DNA of 64,000 nt from Pinirhizobacter sp036499745 (lineage in GTDB: Bacteria > Pseudomonadota > Gammaproteobacteria > Xanthomonadales > Rhodanobacteraceae). Each line of letters opens with the position of its first letter. Positions within the stretch are counted from its first letter, which is position 1. The stretch covers positions 27,440 to 91,439 of the forward strand of contig NZ_DASYDG010000041.1 in assembly GCF_036499745.1 (NCBI RefSeq), read 5' to 3'. Below the pieces are notes generated by a model. It ran no database searches. It worked only from the letters and a program-made list of their open reading frames with translations, and was not told the DNA's origin. Made by a program: the position numbers and the translations under genes. This document shows, one piece after another, positions 37,467 through 46,702 of the stretch.

Positions 37467-38299
37467 GAAGGCATCCAGCAGGCGCCGTCCGCCAGGAACG
37501 GCCGCGGTCGTACGCCCAGCAGGCGCTGCAACGAATCGTTGTCGGCGATCAGGTCGACATCCAGCCGGGAAATGGGGCCACGCGCCCGGGGAATGACATG
37601 GGCGGCCAACCCGAGCAGCCATCGCGGCACGGGCAACGGCAAGGTGGCCACGGCAAGGCTGCGGCGCACGCGCGCGAACATCTCGCCACTGGACAACCGT
37701 TCGCCGCCGCCAATCGGGATCACCTGGCCGGCGGCCGATGGCGTGTCCAGGGCAACCGTGGTGGCATCGGCGATGTCGTCTGCGTGCACCGGCTGGCGCA
37801 GGCCAATGCCCGACGGCAGCGGGAATATATGCGCACGCGCGGCACTCCGCGCGATGGGTGAGAGGCTTCTGTCGATACCTGCCCCGTAGATCAGCGTGGG
37901 TCGAAGAACGGTCCAGGCGATGCCACGCGCCTCGCACGCCGCCGTCAGTGCCGCCTCGCCATCGCGCAGCGTACGGGCCAGCTCGCGTTCGGCCGTATCC
38001 ACCGACTCACGCTTGCTCTCCGCACTCATCGAACTGGTGCAGACCACGCGGCTGACGCCGGGCGCGGCGCCGCTGGCAAGCCACTGCGCCAGCGCGGCGA
38101 TGGGGCCATAGCAGACCACGGCATCCACATTCGCGATGTCGGGAATTCGATCAGGCAAGGCGCCATGCATCCATGTCGCGCCGTCGGGGCCGGCGTGTTG
38201 CGCGCGGCTTATGGCCACCACTTCGTCGCCGCGCGCACGAAGGCGCGGCAACAAGAACCGTCCAATCTGGCTGGACGCACCAAGGACAAGGATCTTCAT
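37463..38299 (-). CDS. NAD(P)-dependent epimerase/dehydratase-like protein
   Basis: 278 residues. Rossmann start MKILVLGASSQIGRFL (GxxGxxG variant) and a downstream LRPTLIYGAGID segment of extended-SDR proteins. The usual YxxxK catalytic pair is not obvious, so it may be an atypical SDR that binds NAD(P) without classical epimerase chemistry. Overlaps the GT2 gene by four bases and starts two bases after the TPR gene ends, hence one operon. A nucleotide-sugar substrate is likely from context but not shown. Confidence 0.8.
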   Translation of the reverse strand: MKILVLGASSQIGRFLLPRLRARGDEVVAISRAQHAGPDGATWMHGALPDRIPDIANVDAVVCYGPIAALAQWLASGAAPGVSRVVCTSSMSAESKRESVDTAERELARTLRDGEAALTAACEARGIAWTVLRPTLIYGAGIDRSLSPIARSAARAHIFPLPSGIGLRQPVHADDIADATTVALDTPSAAGQVIPIGGGERLSSGEMFARVRRSLAVATLPLPVPRWLLGLAAHVIPRARGPISRLDVDLIADNDSLQRLLGVRPRPFLADGACWMPS

Positions 38300-38301
38300 G
38301 C

Positions 38302-40008
38302 TCAGCGGCCGGACTGCAACCGGGCATAAGCATCGGGAAGGCGTGCGTCGTCGGGGTTCAACCGACGCGCGGCATCCAGCGATTGCCGGGCGCCTTCGCG
38401 ATCGCCTGCGTTGCCGCGCTGCTGTGCCTGGTCTACCAGGGCGCTGGCAAGGCGCCGGCGCAGGCCTGCCTGTCCGGGCTCGCCCGGGGCGAGGTCGGCC
38501 ATGGTGTCGAGCAACTCACCCGCGTGGCGCAGATTGCCGCTGGACATGGCCGTCTCGAACTGGTTCTGCACCACGCCAGGCAACGACTGCAGACCGCTGC
38601 GGGCGGACGCGTCGTTGCCATCGATGGCCAGCGCATTGCGGTAAAGGTCGTACGCGCAGTCGGCCGGCGGCGTCATGATGTCGCCCCTGGCCGTGGCCGC
38701 GCGAGCGCGACGCACCAGGTCGGCCACCTGGGTCTTTTGCTCAGGCGTGACGGAAAGCTGGGCGGGCGTGGTGTCGTCACTGCCGGCGGCAGCGTTGGCG
38801 ACGCCGCCCGCCTGGGCATGGCCATCGCCCAGGCGCGCACGCGCGGCGGCAAGGTCCGCGGACTTGGGAGCAAGCGTCGCCGCCTGGTCGAGCAGCTTCC
38901 GCGCCTGGTCGTTGTCGCCGGCATCCTGCGCGGCGCTGGCCTGCACGATAAGAGCCTGCGCCACCTGGCCAAGGCCACCCTTGGCCGTGGTGTTGTCCGG
39001 ATCGACCGCAAGCACCGCCTTGTAGCGCGCCAGTGCGTTGTCGTCGCCGTCACCGGCCACTTTTCCCGAGCGAAGGTTGTCGGCGGCCTGGCTGAGCAGC
39101 CCGGCGGTGGCCTGGTCGTCCTGCTTGCGCGTTTCGGCCAGCGAAGCACGCAGGGAAGGAAGGTCGCCGTAATTGGGCACGACGGCCGCGAGGCGTTCGA
39201 CGATGCCACTGGCCGATTTACGGTCGTTGGCGGCGATCGCCTGGCGGGCCTGGGCCGCGAGGGCATCGCCTACCTTGTCCAGGCCGCGTGAGGCCACGGG
39301 ATTGTTCGGGTCGCCGTCGAGCACCTTGCGATACAGCGTGCCGGCGCCATCGGGGCCATCAAACTTGCCGGCATCGAACGCGGCCTGGGCCTGGTCCACC
39401 ATGGAACCCTGCTGGGCACTGGGGTTGCGGGCGCGGCTGATCTGCTGGCGGAGGCGCTCGATGTCCGTTCCGCCGCCGAGGAGTTCATTGGCGGTGTTGG
39501 TAGCGGCATCGGCTTCGTCCACGTTGCCGGCGGTCAGGGCGGCATCGGCGCGGGCAACCTCGGCCTGGCCGACCTTGCGCAGGCCATCCCGGGCACGGTC
39601 GTTATCGGGTTCGGCGGCTTGCACCTTTTCATAAAGCTCACGGGCACTGTCGCCATTCGTGCCGTCAAGCTTGCCGGCGGCCAGGGCCTGGTCGGCGCTG
39701 GTGAGGGTGTCGTTGAGTTCGGTGGCAGGCAGCATGCCGCGCAGGCGGTCTTGCTGCAGGTAAACCAGGGTCCCTGCCCCGATTACCAGAAGAAGCACCA
39801 ACGGCAGCAGCCACCCACGCTTGCGCTGGCGGGGCGGCGGCACCGGCTTGCCGGCATAGGCCCGGCGCTCGGGGGCCTCCACGCGGAAATGCGGCAGGCC
39901 ATCGTCCGGTACCTGGGCCGGGCCCGGACCATCGAGGTTGTCCAGGCTGCCCAGGACAGGCTCGGTGCGGCCACGCCGGCCATCTTTGGAGTCGCGGCGT
40001 CCGCTCAT
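38302..40008 (-). CDS. Single-pass membrane protein with TPR-like repeats
   Basis: 568 residues. A basic cytoplasmic N-terminus (about 1-64, Pro/Arg-rich), one TM helix (66-84), then some 480 residues of repeating units with LYEKVQAAEPDNDRARDGL, LYRKVLDGDPNNPVASRGL and YRNALAIDGNDASARSGL, each about 34-100 residues apart. These are tetratricopeptide-type repeats, probably periplasmic. Such proteins scaffold protein complexes; the partner is unknown. First gene of the unit with the epimerase and glycosyltransferase. Confidence 0.8.
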   Translation of the reverse strand: MSGRRDSKDGRRGRTEPVLGSLDNLDGPGPAQVPDDGLPHFRVEAPERRAYAGKPVPPPRQRKRGWLLPLVLLLVIGAGTLVYLQQDRLRGMLPATELNDTLTSADQALAAGKLDGTNGDSARELYEKVQAAEPDNDRARDGLRKVGQAEVARADAALTAGNVDEADAATNTANELLGGGTDIERLRQQISRARNPSAQQGSMVDQAQAAFDAGKFDGPDGAGTLYRKVLDGDPNNPVASRGLDKVGDALAAQARQAIAANDRKSASGIVERLAAVVPNYGDLPSLRASLAETRKQDDQATAGLLSQAADNLRSGKVAGDGDDNALARYKAVLAVDPDNTTAKGGLGQVAQALIVQASAAQDAGDNDQARKLLDQAATLAPKSADLAAARARLGDGHAQAGGVANAAAGSDDTTPAQLSVTPEQKTQVADLVRRARAATARGDIMTPPADCAYDLYRNALAIDGNDASARSGLQSLPGVVQNQFETAMSSGNLRHAGELLDTMADLAPGEPGQAGLRRRLASALVDQAQQRGNAGDREGARQSLDAARRLNPDDARLPDAYARLQSGR

Positions 40009-40115
40009 CGCTGGTGAGTCTCTTTCATTCTGGAAAGCTTAACACCCGGGCCTGTGGCAGCCCCGGGGCGCCGGGGGGGCATTTATCGGGCGGATAGGGT
40101 GGCGCGACAGGGTAT

Positions 40116-42200
40116 TTACCCCAACCGGCGTGCATCTGTCACGTTGGGCAGTGCGCCCAGGCGCCCCAGCAAGGTCGACAGCTGCTCGTAGTCGCGGACG
40201 CGGAGGGTAAAGCGCATTTCCACTTCGGCGGTACGGGTATGCACCCGGCTGGACGACGCCACGATATGCGGCCCCGTGTTACTGATGGTGTTGGTGACAT
40301 CCTTCTGCAGGCCCTTGCGGTCGTAACCCCGCAGTTCGATGTCCACCTCGTAGGCCTGGACATCCACCTTGCCCCAGTTCACCTCGATCACCCGCTCCGG
40401 TTGCCTGCGCGCCAGAGCGGCCAGGCTGGCGCAGTCGGCGCGGTGCACCGACACACCCCGTCCCCGGGTGATGAATCCCTTCACCGGGTCGCCCGGCAAC
40501 GGCTGGCAGCAGCGCGCCAGGGTGGTGAGCAGGTTGCCCACGCCATCGATACTGAGCGCGCCCCGGTCGTGCTGGGCCGGGCGCGATGCCACCGGCATGG
40601 CCGATTGGGTGACGTCCGGTTCGGGTGCACGTTCCTGCAAGGCACGCGCTATTTGACCGGTGGTGACCTCTCCCAGCGCCAGCGCCACCAGCATGTCGTC
40701 GTGAGTCTTGAAGTTGAAGTGCGCCGGAAGCTTGCCGATGTCGGCATCGGGCAGCGCAAGGCGGCGCAATTCCCGTTCCAGCATCGCGCGGCCGGCCACG
40801 AGGTTCGCATCGTGCGCGCTGCGGCGGAACCATGCGCGCACTTTTTCCCGGCCACGGGAAGTGTGCAGGTAACCGTGGTGTACCGATAGCCAATCACGGC
40901 TGGGTTCGGAAATCTTCGCGGTGAGGATTTCGATGCGGTCGCCACTTCGGGGCTGGAAGGTCAACGGCACGATGCGTCCATTGACTTTCGCGCCACGACA
41001 GCGATGCCCCACTTCGGTGTGGATGTGGTACGCGAAATCGAGCACCGTGGCACCGTGCGGCATGTCGATCACTTCGCCCTTGGGCGTAAGTGCGTAGACA
41101 CGGTCTTCCATCAGTTCAGTCTGGAAGCCGGCTGCCAGTTCCGCGTCGTCTTCGCCGCGGGGCTCGATCAGCTTGCGCATCCAGGCGATCTTCGCCTCGA
41201 ACTCGGCATCGGCACCGCCGCCTTCCTTGTAGCGCCAGTGCGCGGCCACCCCGAGCTCGTTGGCGCGGTGCATGTCGTGGGTGCGGATCTGCACTTCCAG
41301 TGTCTTGCCCTGCGGGCCGAGTACCGCCGTGTGCAGCGAGCGGTAGCCATTGCCTTTCGGACGCGCCACGTAATCGTCGAATTCCCCGGGAAGGTGCGGC
41401 CACAGCGAATGGACGATGCCCAGCGCCGCGTAACAGTTGGCCACGTCCTCCACCAGCACGCGGATGGCGCGGATGTCGTAGAGGTCGGAGAACTCCAGGT
41501 GCTTGCGGTGCATCTTCTTCCAGATCGAGAAGATGTGCTTCGGGCGGCCGGCAAGTTCGGCATGAATGCCGGCTTTGGCGAGCGCCGCACCGAGTTCGGA
41601 AAGACTTTGCGCGATGAATGTTTCCCGGTCGCCGCGACGTTCGTCCAGCAGCTTGGCGATGCGGCGATAGGTCTCCGGTTCCAGGTACCGGAACGAGAGG
41701 TCTTCCAGTTCCCACTTCAGCTGCCAGATGCCCAGCCGGTTGGCCAGCGGTGCATGGATGTCGCGGGTGAGTTGGGCCAGGGCGTGGCGTTCGTCTTCGT
41801 CCATGGCCATGGCTGCGCGCATGCGGGCCAGTTGCCGGGCCAGCAGCACGAACACCACGCGCAGGTCGCGGATGATCGCCAGCAGCAGGCGTCGCAGACC
41901 CTCGGTGGCGGCGCCGGGGCGCTGGGCGTGCAGCACCCAGACGGTCTCCGCCGCCAGTTGGCCTTCGACCAGGCGGCGCAAGGTAGGCGGGAGCGCCGCG
42001 GCGGCGGCGTCCCACGCCGTGCGGTCGTGTACGGCCACGGCGAACCAGCAGGCCGCGGCGCAGGTTTCCTCGTCGCAACCCAGTTGCAGTAGAAGCTCGC
42101 AGACGGCTTCGCATTCTCCGCGCAACGGCCCAGGCAACGGCGCGAGCGCGGCCCGTGCTGCCTCGAACAGAACGTCGCCTTTTTTCATCGTGCCGGCCAT
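40116..42200 (-). CDS. relA: (p)ppGpp synthetase RelA
   Basis: 694 residues from ATG 42200. The N-terminal hydrolase domain is degenerate: the HD metal motif of SpoT-like enzymes is absent at its place (ACWFAVAV region). The synthetase domain keeps PGEFDDYVARPKGNGYRSLHT, with the acidic EFDD form seen in monofunctional RelA rather than the RFKD form. TGS domain (about 405-465), a zinc-finger-like segment with LARCCQPLPGDP and a C-terminal ACT domain (about 620-690) complete the usual layout. It senses uncharged tRNA on ribosomes and makes (p)ppGpp. Starts 19 bases after hrpA, likely same transcript. Confidence 0.96.
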   Translation of the reverse strand: MAGTMKKGDVLFEAARAALAPLPGPLRGECEAVCELLLQLGCDEETCAAACWFAVAVHDRTAWDAAAAALPPTLRRLVEGQLAAETVWVLHAQRPGAATEGLRRLLLAIIRDLRVVFVLLARQLARMRAAMAMDEDERHALAQLTRDIHAPLANRLGIWQLKWELEDLSFRYLEPETYRRIAKLLDERRGDRETFIAQSLSELGAALAKAGIHAELAGRPKHIFSIWKKMHRKHLEFSDLYDIRAIRVLVEDVANCYAALGIVHSLWPHLPGEFDDYVARPKGNGYRSLHTAVLGPQGKTLEVQIRTHDMHRANELGVAAHWRYKEGGGADAEFEAKIAWMRKLIEPRGEDDAELAAGFQTELMEDRVYALTPKGEVIDMPHGATVLDFAYHIHTEVGHRCRGAKVNGRIVPLTFQPRSGDRIEILTAKISEPSRDWLSVHHGYLHTSRGREKVRAWFRRSAHDANLVAGRAMLERELRRLALPDADIGKLPAHFNFKTHDDMLVALALGEVTTGQIARALQERAPEPDVTQSAMPVASRPAQHDRGALSIDGVGNLLTTLARCCQPLPGDPVKGFITRGRGVSVHRADCASLAALARRQPERVIEVNWGKVDVQAYEVDIELRGYDRKGLQKDVTNTISNTGPHIVASSSRVHTRTAEVEMRFTLRVRDYEQLSTLLGRLGALPNVTDARRLG

Positions 42201-42219
42201 GGGCCTGAGCTTGCCACGA

Positions 42220-45200
42220 TCATGCCCTGCCCTGCGCGGCTTCCAGCGCACGGGCCAGCCGCTTGGCGGACACGGGCTCGGGTGTGCGCACCTCCTGGGC
42301 GAACAGCGACACGCGCCATTCCTCGATCAGCCAGCGCAATTCCTGCCAGGCCGGGGTGTCCGCACCCGCGCCGACATTGAGCAGCGCTCGCCAGTACGGC
42401 AGCACCTGCAGCATGCGCTGCTGGTCCTTGGTGGGATCCTGGCGCAGGCGCTCGGCGCGCAGGCGCATGGCCCTCAGGTAGCGCGGCAGTTGCGCCAGGC
42501 GATGGGCCGTCCATTCGCGCAGGAAGCCCGGGGGCAACATAGCGTCGAGTTGCTCGCGAAGGTCGTCATAGCTGGCGCGCGCGAATCCCATCAGCGGCGG
42601 TTGCAGCCAGGGCCGGAGGTCAGCCTGGGCCTCGATCACTGGCTCGGCAAGTTTTTGCCGGTCCATGGCGGCCTTGAAGATGTCCCGGGCGAAAGCCGCG
42701 CGCAGCGCTTCGAAAGCCTCGCGGGTGCGCACGTTGAGGTCGCTTGCCCCGACGAGATCGGCGAATCCGCCCTCGACCATGTCTTCGCGGAGCGACTCCA
42801 CGCTGCCGAGCGTGGCGTATTTCAGGCCCAAAGCATTACCCACCGGCAATTGGCGGCGTGCTCGCTTGATCTCGTTACCCACCGCCTCGCGCAACAGGCG
42901 CTCAACGCCGCCGACATGCGCGGCGCGCGCCTCGTCGCCGCGCTCGAACACGCGCAGCGCCACGGCTTCGCCCAGATCCACCAATGCCGGGAAGGCCACC
43001 AGGCCCGCCTCCGACTTCACGCGGTCGGGAATTTCATCGAAGTCCCAGGTGGAGACGTCCTCGCGGGTGAGTTCGAGGTCGGTCTTGCGCGAGAACGCTT
43101 CGCGGGCGCGGCCTTCCCATTGGGCGCGCAGGTCCGCAAGGTCGCGACCTTCGGCCAGTGGCTTGCCGTGGTCATCGAGCAGGCGGAAGCGCATCAAGAG
43201 ATGCGCGGGCAAGTCGATGCCGTCGAACGCGGACGCGTCGATATCGACACCCGTCGTACGTTTGAGGAACATCGCCAGCACTCGTGGCAGGGGTTCGTCC
43301 CGCGGGGCCTCGGCCTCGGTAAATGCCCGCGCGAAATCCGGTGCGGGCACGAAGTTACGGCGCAACGCCTTGGGCAGGCCGCGGATCAGTTCAGCCACCT
43401 TATCGGTAAGCAACCCGGGCACCAGCCACTCGCAGTGGGCCTCAGGCACCGCATTGAGAAACGCCAGAGGCAACTGCAAAGTGACGCCGTCGGCGGGGTC
43501 GCCCGGAACGAAGCGGTACTCCAGCCGACAGGCATGCGGGCCCACCGCCATGGAGGTGGGGAAGGCCTTCGGATCAAGCCCTGCCCCGCCCACCATGATG
43601 TCGTCAAGCGACCAGCGCAATGCCGCCTGCGCGGCCGGCGGTGCCTTGCGGAACCATGCGTCGAGGGCGCGGACGTCAGAGATGTCTTCGGGCAGCTTGC
43701 CATCGAAGAAAGCGACGAGTTCATCTTCGCTACGCAGCAAGCCGGCGCGTCGCTGCTTGGCCTCGATCTCGTGGGCCTGTTCCAACACGCGCGCATTGGC
43801 GCGGATGAAATCGCTGCGGCTGTCAATATCGCAGCGTGCCAATGCCTCGCGCACGAAGATCGCATGCGCCAGCGCCGGATCCTGCAGACGGAAGGTCACC
43901 GGACGCTTTTCCACCAGCACCAGCCCGAACAGGCTTACCTGCTCATAGGCCACCACATGGCCGCGCTTGCGCAACCAATGCGCGTCGCGCCAGCTAAGCC
44001 TCAACAGGTGTGCGGCATGCTTTTCAATCCACGACGGTTCAATGCGCGCATTATTCATGCCCCAGATGCGGCCACCCAGATCCAGTACCTGTGCGGCGAA
44101 CACCCACGCCGGTGCTGCCTTGGCCACCGTGGAGCCAGGGAACAGGGTGAAGCGGCGCTCGCGGGTGCCGCGGTATTGGCCTTTTTCATCCTTGTGGCCC
44201 ACCTGCGTGGGGAGGCCCGACAACAGGCTGCCGTGTACCGCGGCGTAGGCATCGGCGTCATCGCCCTGGCGGGTGGCTTTGGCCGGGGCCGTGTTGAGGT
44301 CCCACTTCAGTTCCTGCACCACCAGCAGCAATTGACGGTGAAGTTCGCGCCATTCACGCATGCGCATGAAGGAAAGGAAGTTACGCGAACACCAGTCGCG
44401 CAGCTTGCTTTGCGTCAGATCCTCGTGGGCAGTCTGGTATGCCGTCCACAATTTAAGCACCGTGGTGAAGTCCGAACGCGGGTCGGCGAACTGCGCGTGG
44501 GCGGCATCGGCCTGGCCACGGGCGTCGGCGGGACGTTCACGCGGGTCCTGGATGGACAGGAACGACACGATCGCCAGCACGTCGCGCAGGGCGCCCAGCG
44601 TGTTGGCTTCCACCAGCATGCGTGCCAGCTGCACGTCGATCGGCAGGCGCGCCAATGTGCGGCCAATCGCACTGAGCTTGCGTGTATCGTCGATGGCGCC
44701 GATTTCCGCCAGGCGGCGATAGCCGTCGGACACCACGCGCGGGTCGGGCGCCTCCAGGAACGGAAATTCCTCCACGTCGCCCAGCTCCAGCGACAGCATG
44801 CGCAGGATCACGTTGGCCAGCGACGAGCGAAGCAGTTCCGGGTCGGTATAAGGCGCTCGCGATTCGAAATCTGCTTCGTCGTAAAGGCGATAGCAGATGC
44901 CCGGCCCAAGGCGGCCGCAGCGGCCCTTGCGCTGGTTGGCCGCGGCCTGTGAGATCGGCTCCACATGCAGGCGCTCGATCTGGCTGCGCTGGCTGTAGCG
45001 CTTGACGCGGGCAGTGCCCGAATCAACCACGTAGCGGATGCGCGGCACGGTGAGCGAGGTTTCGGCCACATTGGTGGCAAGCACAATGCGCCGCCGGTTG
45101 CCGGGGCGGAACACCGCGTCCTGGTCGGCTGCCGACAGCCTGGCGTACAGCGGCACTACTTCGGTTTCGCGGTACTGGCGTCGCGACAGCAGCAGGTGGG

Positions 45201-46119
45201 CGTCGCGTATCTCGCGCTCACCTGGAAGAAATACCAGCACATCGCCGCGCGGGTCGGTGCGGGTGATTTCATCCAGGGCATCGGCGATCTGCCCGGCCTG
45301 GGTGGTTTCGCCGCGGTCCGGTGGCGGGCGGTAGCGCACTTCCACGGGGTAGGCGCGGCCTTCCACCGCGATCACCGGTGCGCCGTCGAAATGCTCGGCG
45401 AAGCGAGCGGTATCAATGGTGGCGGAGGTAACGATGATCTTCAGTTCCGGCCGCCGCACGGCCAGGCGCTTTAAGTACCCCAGCAGGAAATCGATGTTGA
45501 GGCTGCGCTCGTGGGCTTCATCGATGATGATCGTGTCGTAGGCCGACAGAAACCGGTCGGATTGCGTTTCGGCCAGCAGGATGCCATCGGTCATGAACTT
45601 CACCAGCGTGTGCTCACCCACTTGCTCGTTGAAGCGCACCTGGAAGCCGACCTTGTCGCCTACTTGCGTGCCCAGTTCCTCGGCCACGCGCCGTGCCACC
45701 GAACGGGCGGCCAGGCGCCGGGGCTGGGTGCAGCCGATCAGGCCCGCCTCGCCACGGCCGGCGGCCAGGCACAGCTTGGGCAGCTGCGTGGTTTTGCCCG
45801 AACCCGTCTCGCCGGCGATCACCACCACCTGGTGTTCGCGGATCAGCCGGGTGATTTCCTCCGCCCGCGCCGTGATCGGCAGCGACTCGTCGAGCCGGAT
45901 CACAGGTTTCGAAGCCGCCCGCGCGGCCCGCCGGGCCGTGGAGGCATCGATTTCCCGGGCCAGGGCGTCCAGCCGGGCCTCATCCACGCCCTTGCGCTTC
46001 AGGCTGGCGATGCGGCCGAGCAAGCGGCCGACATCGCGGCTGCTGGCGCCGGACACAGCAGCGCGCAGCTCGCGCAGGCGGGCCGGTTCCGGGGAGGGGC
46101 GCGAAGGTCGGGAAGGCAT
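42220..46119 (-). CDS. hrpA: ATP-dependent RNA helicase HrpA
   Basis: 1,299 residues, almost exactly E. coli HrpA length. Walker A GETGSGKTTQLP near residue 104, IIIDEAHERSLN (DEAH box) near 200, SATIDTARF (motif III), later helicase motifs including RKGRCGRLGPG (VI), then HA2, OB-fold and the C-terminal DUF3418 region. It unwinds RNA; in E. coli it resolves stalled ribosomes and affects mRNA processing. Divergent from dps; a 1,074-codon antisense frame across it is a composition artefact. Confidence 0.97.
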   Translation of the reverse strand: MPSRPSRPSPEPARLRELRAAVSGASSRDVGRLLGRIASLKRKGVDEARLDALAREIDASTARRAARAASKPVIRLDESLPITARAEEITRLIREHQVVVIAGETGSGKTTQLPKLCLAAGRGEAGLIGCTQPRRLAARSVARRVAEELGTQVGDKVGFQVRFNEQVGEHTLVKFMTDGILLAETQSDRFLSAYDTIIIDEAHERSLNIDFLLGYLKRLAVRRPELKIIVTSATIDTARFAEHFDGAPVIAVEGRAYPVEVRYRPPPDRGETTQAGQIADALDEITRTDPRGDVLVFLPGEREIRDAHLLLSRRQYRETEVVPLYARLSAADQDAVFRPGNRRRIVLATNVAETSLTVPRIRYVVDSGTARVKRYSQRSQIERLHVEPISQAAANQRKGRCGRLGPGICYRLYDEADFESRAPYTDPELLRSSLANVILRMLSLELGDVEEFPFLEAPDPRVVSDGYRRLAEIGAIDDTRKLSAIGRTLARLPIDVQLARMLVEANTLGALRDVLAIVSFLSIQDPRERPADARGQADAAHAQFADPRSDFTTVLKLWTAYQTAHEDLTQSKLRDWCSRNFLSFMRMREWRELHRQLLLVVQELKWDLNTAPAKATRQGDDADAYAAVHGSLLSGLPTQVGHKDEKGQYRGTRERRFTLFPGSTVAKAAPAWVFAAQVLDLGGRIWGMNNARIEPSWIEKHAAHLLRLSWRDAHWLRKRGHVVAYEQVSLFGLVLVEKRPVTFRLQDPALAHAIFVREALARCDIDSRSDFIRANARVLEQAHEIEAKQRRAGLLRSEDELVAFFDGKLPEDISDVRALDAWFRKAPPAAQAALRWSLDDIMVGGAGLDPKAFPTSMAVGPHACRLEYRFVPGDPADGVTLQLPLAFLNAVPEAHCEWLVPGLLTDKVAELIRGLPKALRRNFVPAPDFARAFTEAEAPRDEPLPRVLAMFLKRTTGVDIDASAFDGIDLPAHLLMRFRLLDDHGKPLAEGRDLADLRAQWEGRAREAFSRKTDLELTREDVSTWDFDEIPDRVKSEAGLVAFPALVDLGEAVALRVFERGDEARAAHVGGVERLLREAVGNEIKRARRQLPVGNALGLKYATLGSVESLREDMVEGGFADLVGASDLNVRTREAFEALRAAFARDIFKAAMDRQKLAEPVIEAQADLRPWLQPPLMGFARASYDDLREQLDAMLPPGFLREWTAHRLAQLPRYLRAMRLRAERLRQDPTKDQQRMLQVLPYWRALLNVGAGADTPAWQELRWLIEEWRVSLFAQEVRTPEPVSAKRLARALEAAQGRA

Positions 46120-46132
46120 GAGACCGCCAATG

Positions 46133-46169
46133 ATAGCCGGTCGCTATCAGTGGGATCGGAAGCATTCAT
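46133..46169 (+). promoter_or_regulatory. OxyR-like tandem operator before dps
   Basis: A perfect TGATAGC-N5-GCTATCA inverted repeat (46131-46149) contains ATAG-N7-CTAT, the OxyR half-site pattern. After a further seven bases a weaker second half-site follows, ATCG-N7-TCAT (46155-46169). The spacing matches the four-element OxyR consensus. A CTATCCT at 46190-46196 would serve as -10, placing the operator just upstream of -35 as in activated promoters. It also lies in front of hrpA on the other strand. Confidence 0.65.
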
Positions 46170-46232
46170 TTCCAAGCGACACATGGGTTGGCTATCCTCG
46201 AAAGCCTGGCAAACCCAAGAAAGGCAATGAAG

Positions 46233-46700
46233 ATGGCCATCGATATCGGTATCCCCAAGAAAGAACGCGAAGACATCGCCAACCACCTCTCCAAGCTGCT
46301 GGCCGATACCTACTCGCTCTACCTGAAAACCCACAGCTTCCACTGGAACGTCACCGGCCCCCAGTTCAATTCGCTGCACGCCATGTTCGAGGTGCAATAC
46401 AACGAGCTATGGCTGGCCGCCGATGAAGTGGCCGAGCGTATCCGCACGCTCGACGTCATCGCCCCCGGTTCCTACAGCAAGTTCGCCAAGCTCACCTCGA
46501 TCAAGGAAGAACCCGGCGTGCCGGAATGGAAGGACATGGTGGCCCAGCTGGTGGAAGGGCATGAAATTGCCGCCGCCACCGCGCGCGACTCCATCAAGGC
46601 CGCCGATGCCGGCGGCGACGAGGGCACGGCGGACATGGTCACTGGCCGCTTGAAGGAACACGAAAAGACCGCCTGGATGCTCCGCTCGCTGCTGAAGTAG
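46233..46700 (+). CDS. dps: Dps-family DNA-protecting ferritin
   Basis: 155 residues from ATG 46233 (AAAGG eight bases upstream; ATG 46227 is too close to it). Ferroxidase residues in HSFHWNVTGPQF, SLHAMF and ADEVAERI. Forms a dodecamer that oxidises Fe(II) with hydrogen peroxide and coats DNA. The upstream OxyR-like operator fits induction by peroxide. Its stop is two bases from the convergent sulfatase-family gene, so read-through either way is possible. Confidence 0.95.
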   Translation: MAIDIGIPKKEREDIANHLSKLLADTYSLYLKTHSFHWNVTGPQFNSLHAMFEVQYNELWLAADEVAERIRTLDVIAPGSYSKFAKLTSIKEEPGVPEWKDMVAQLVEGHEIAAATARDSIKAADAGGDEGTADMVTGRLKEHEKTAWMLRSLLK

Positions 46701-46702
46701 CC

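Noticed and set aside
37467..37937. N-terminal extension of the GT2 gene
   Set aside because: It runs out of frame over the epimerase gene; the GTG overlapping the epimerase stop is the natural start.
41728..44952. 1,074-codon plus-strand frame opposite hrpA/relA
   Set aside because: GC-rich third-position shadow; both opposite genes have full catalytic motifs and this has none.
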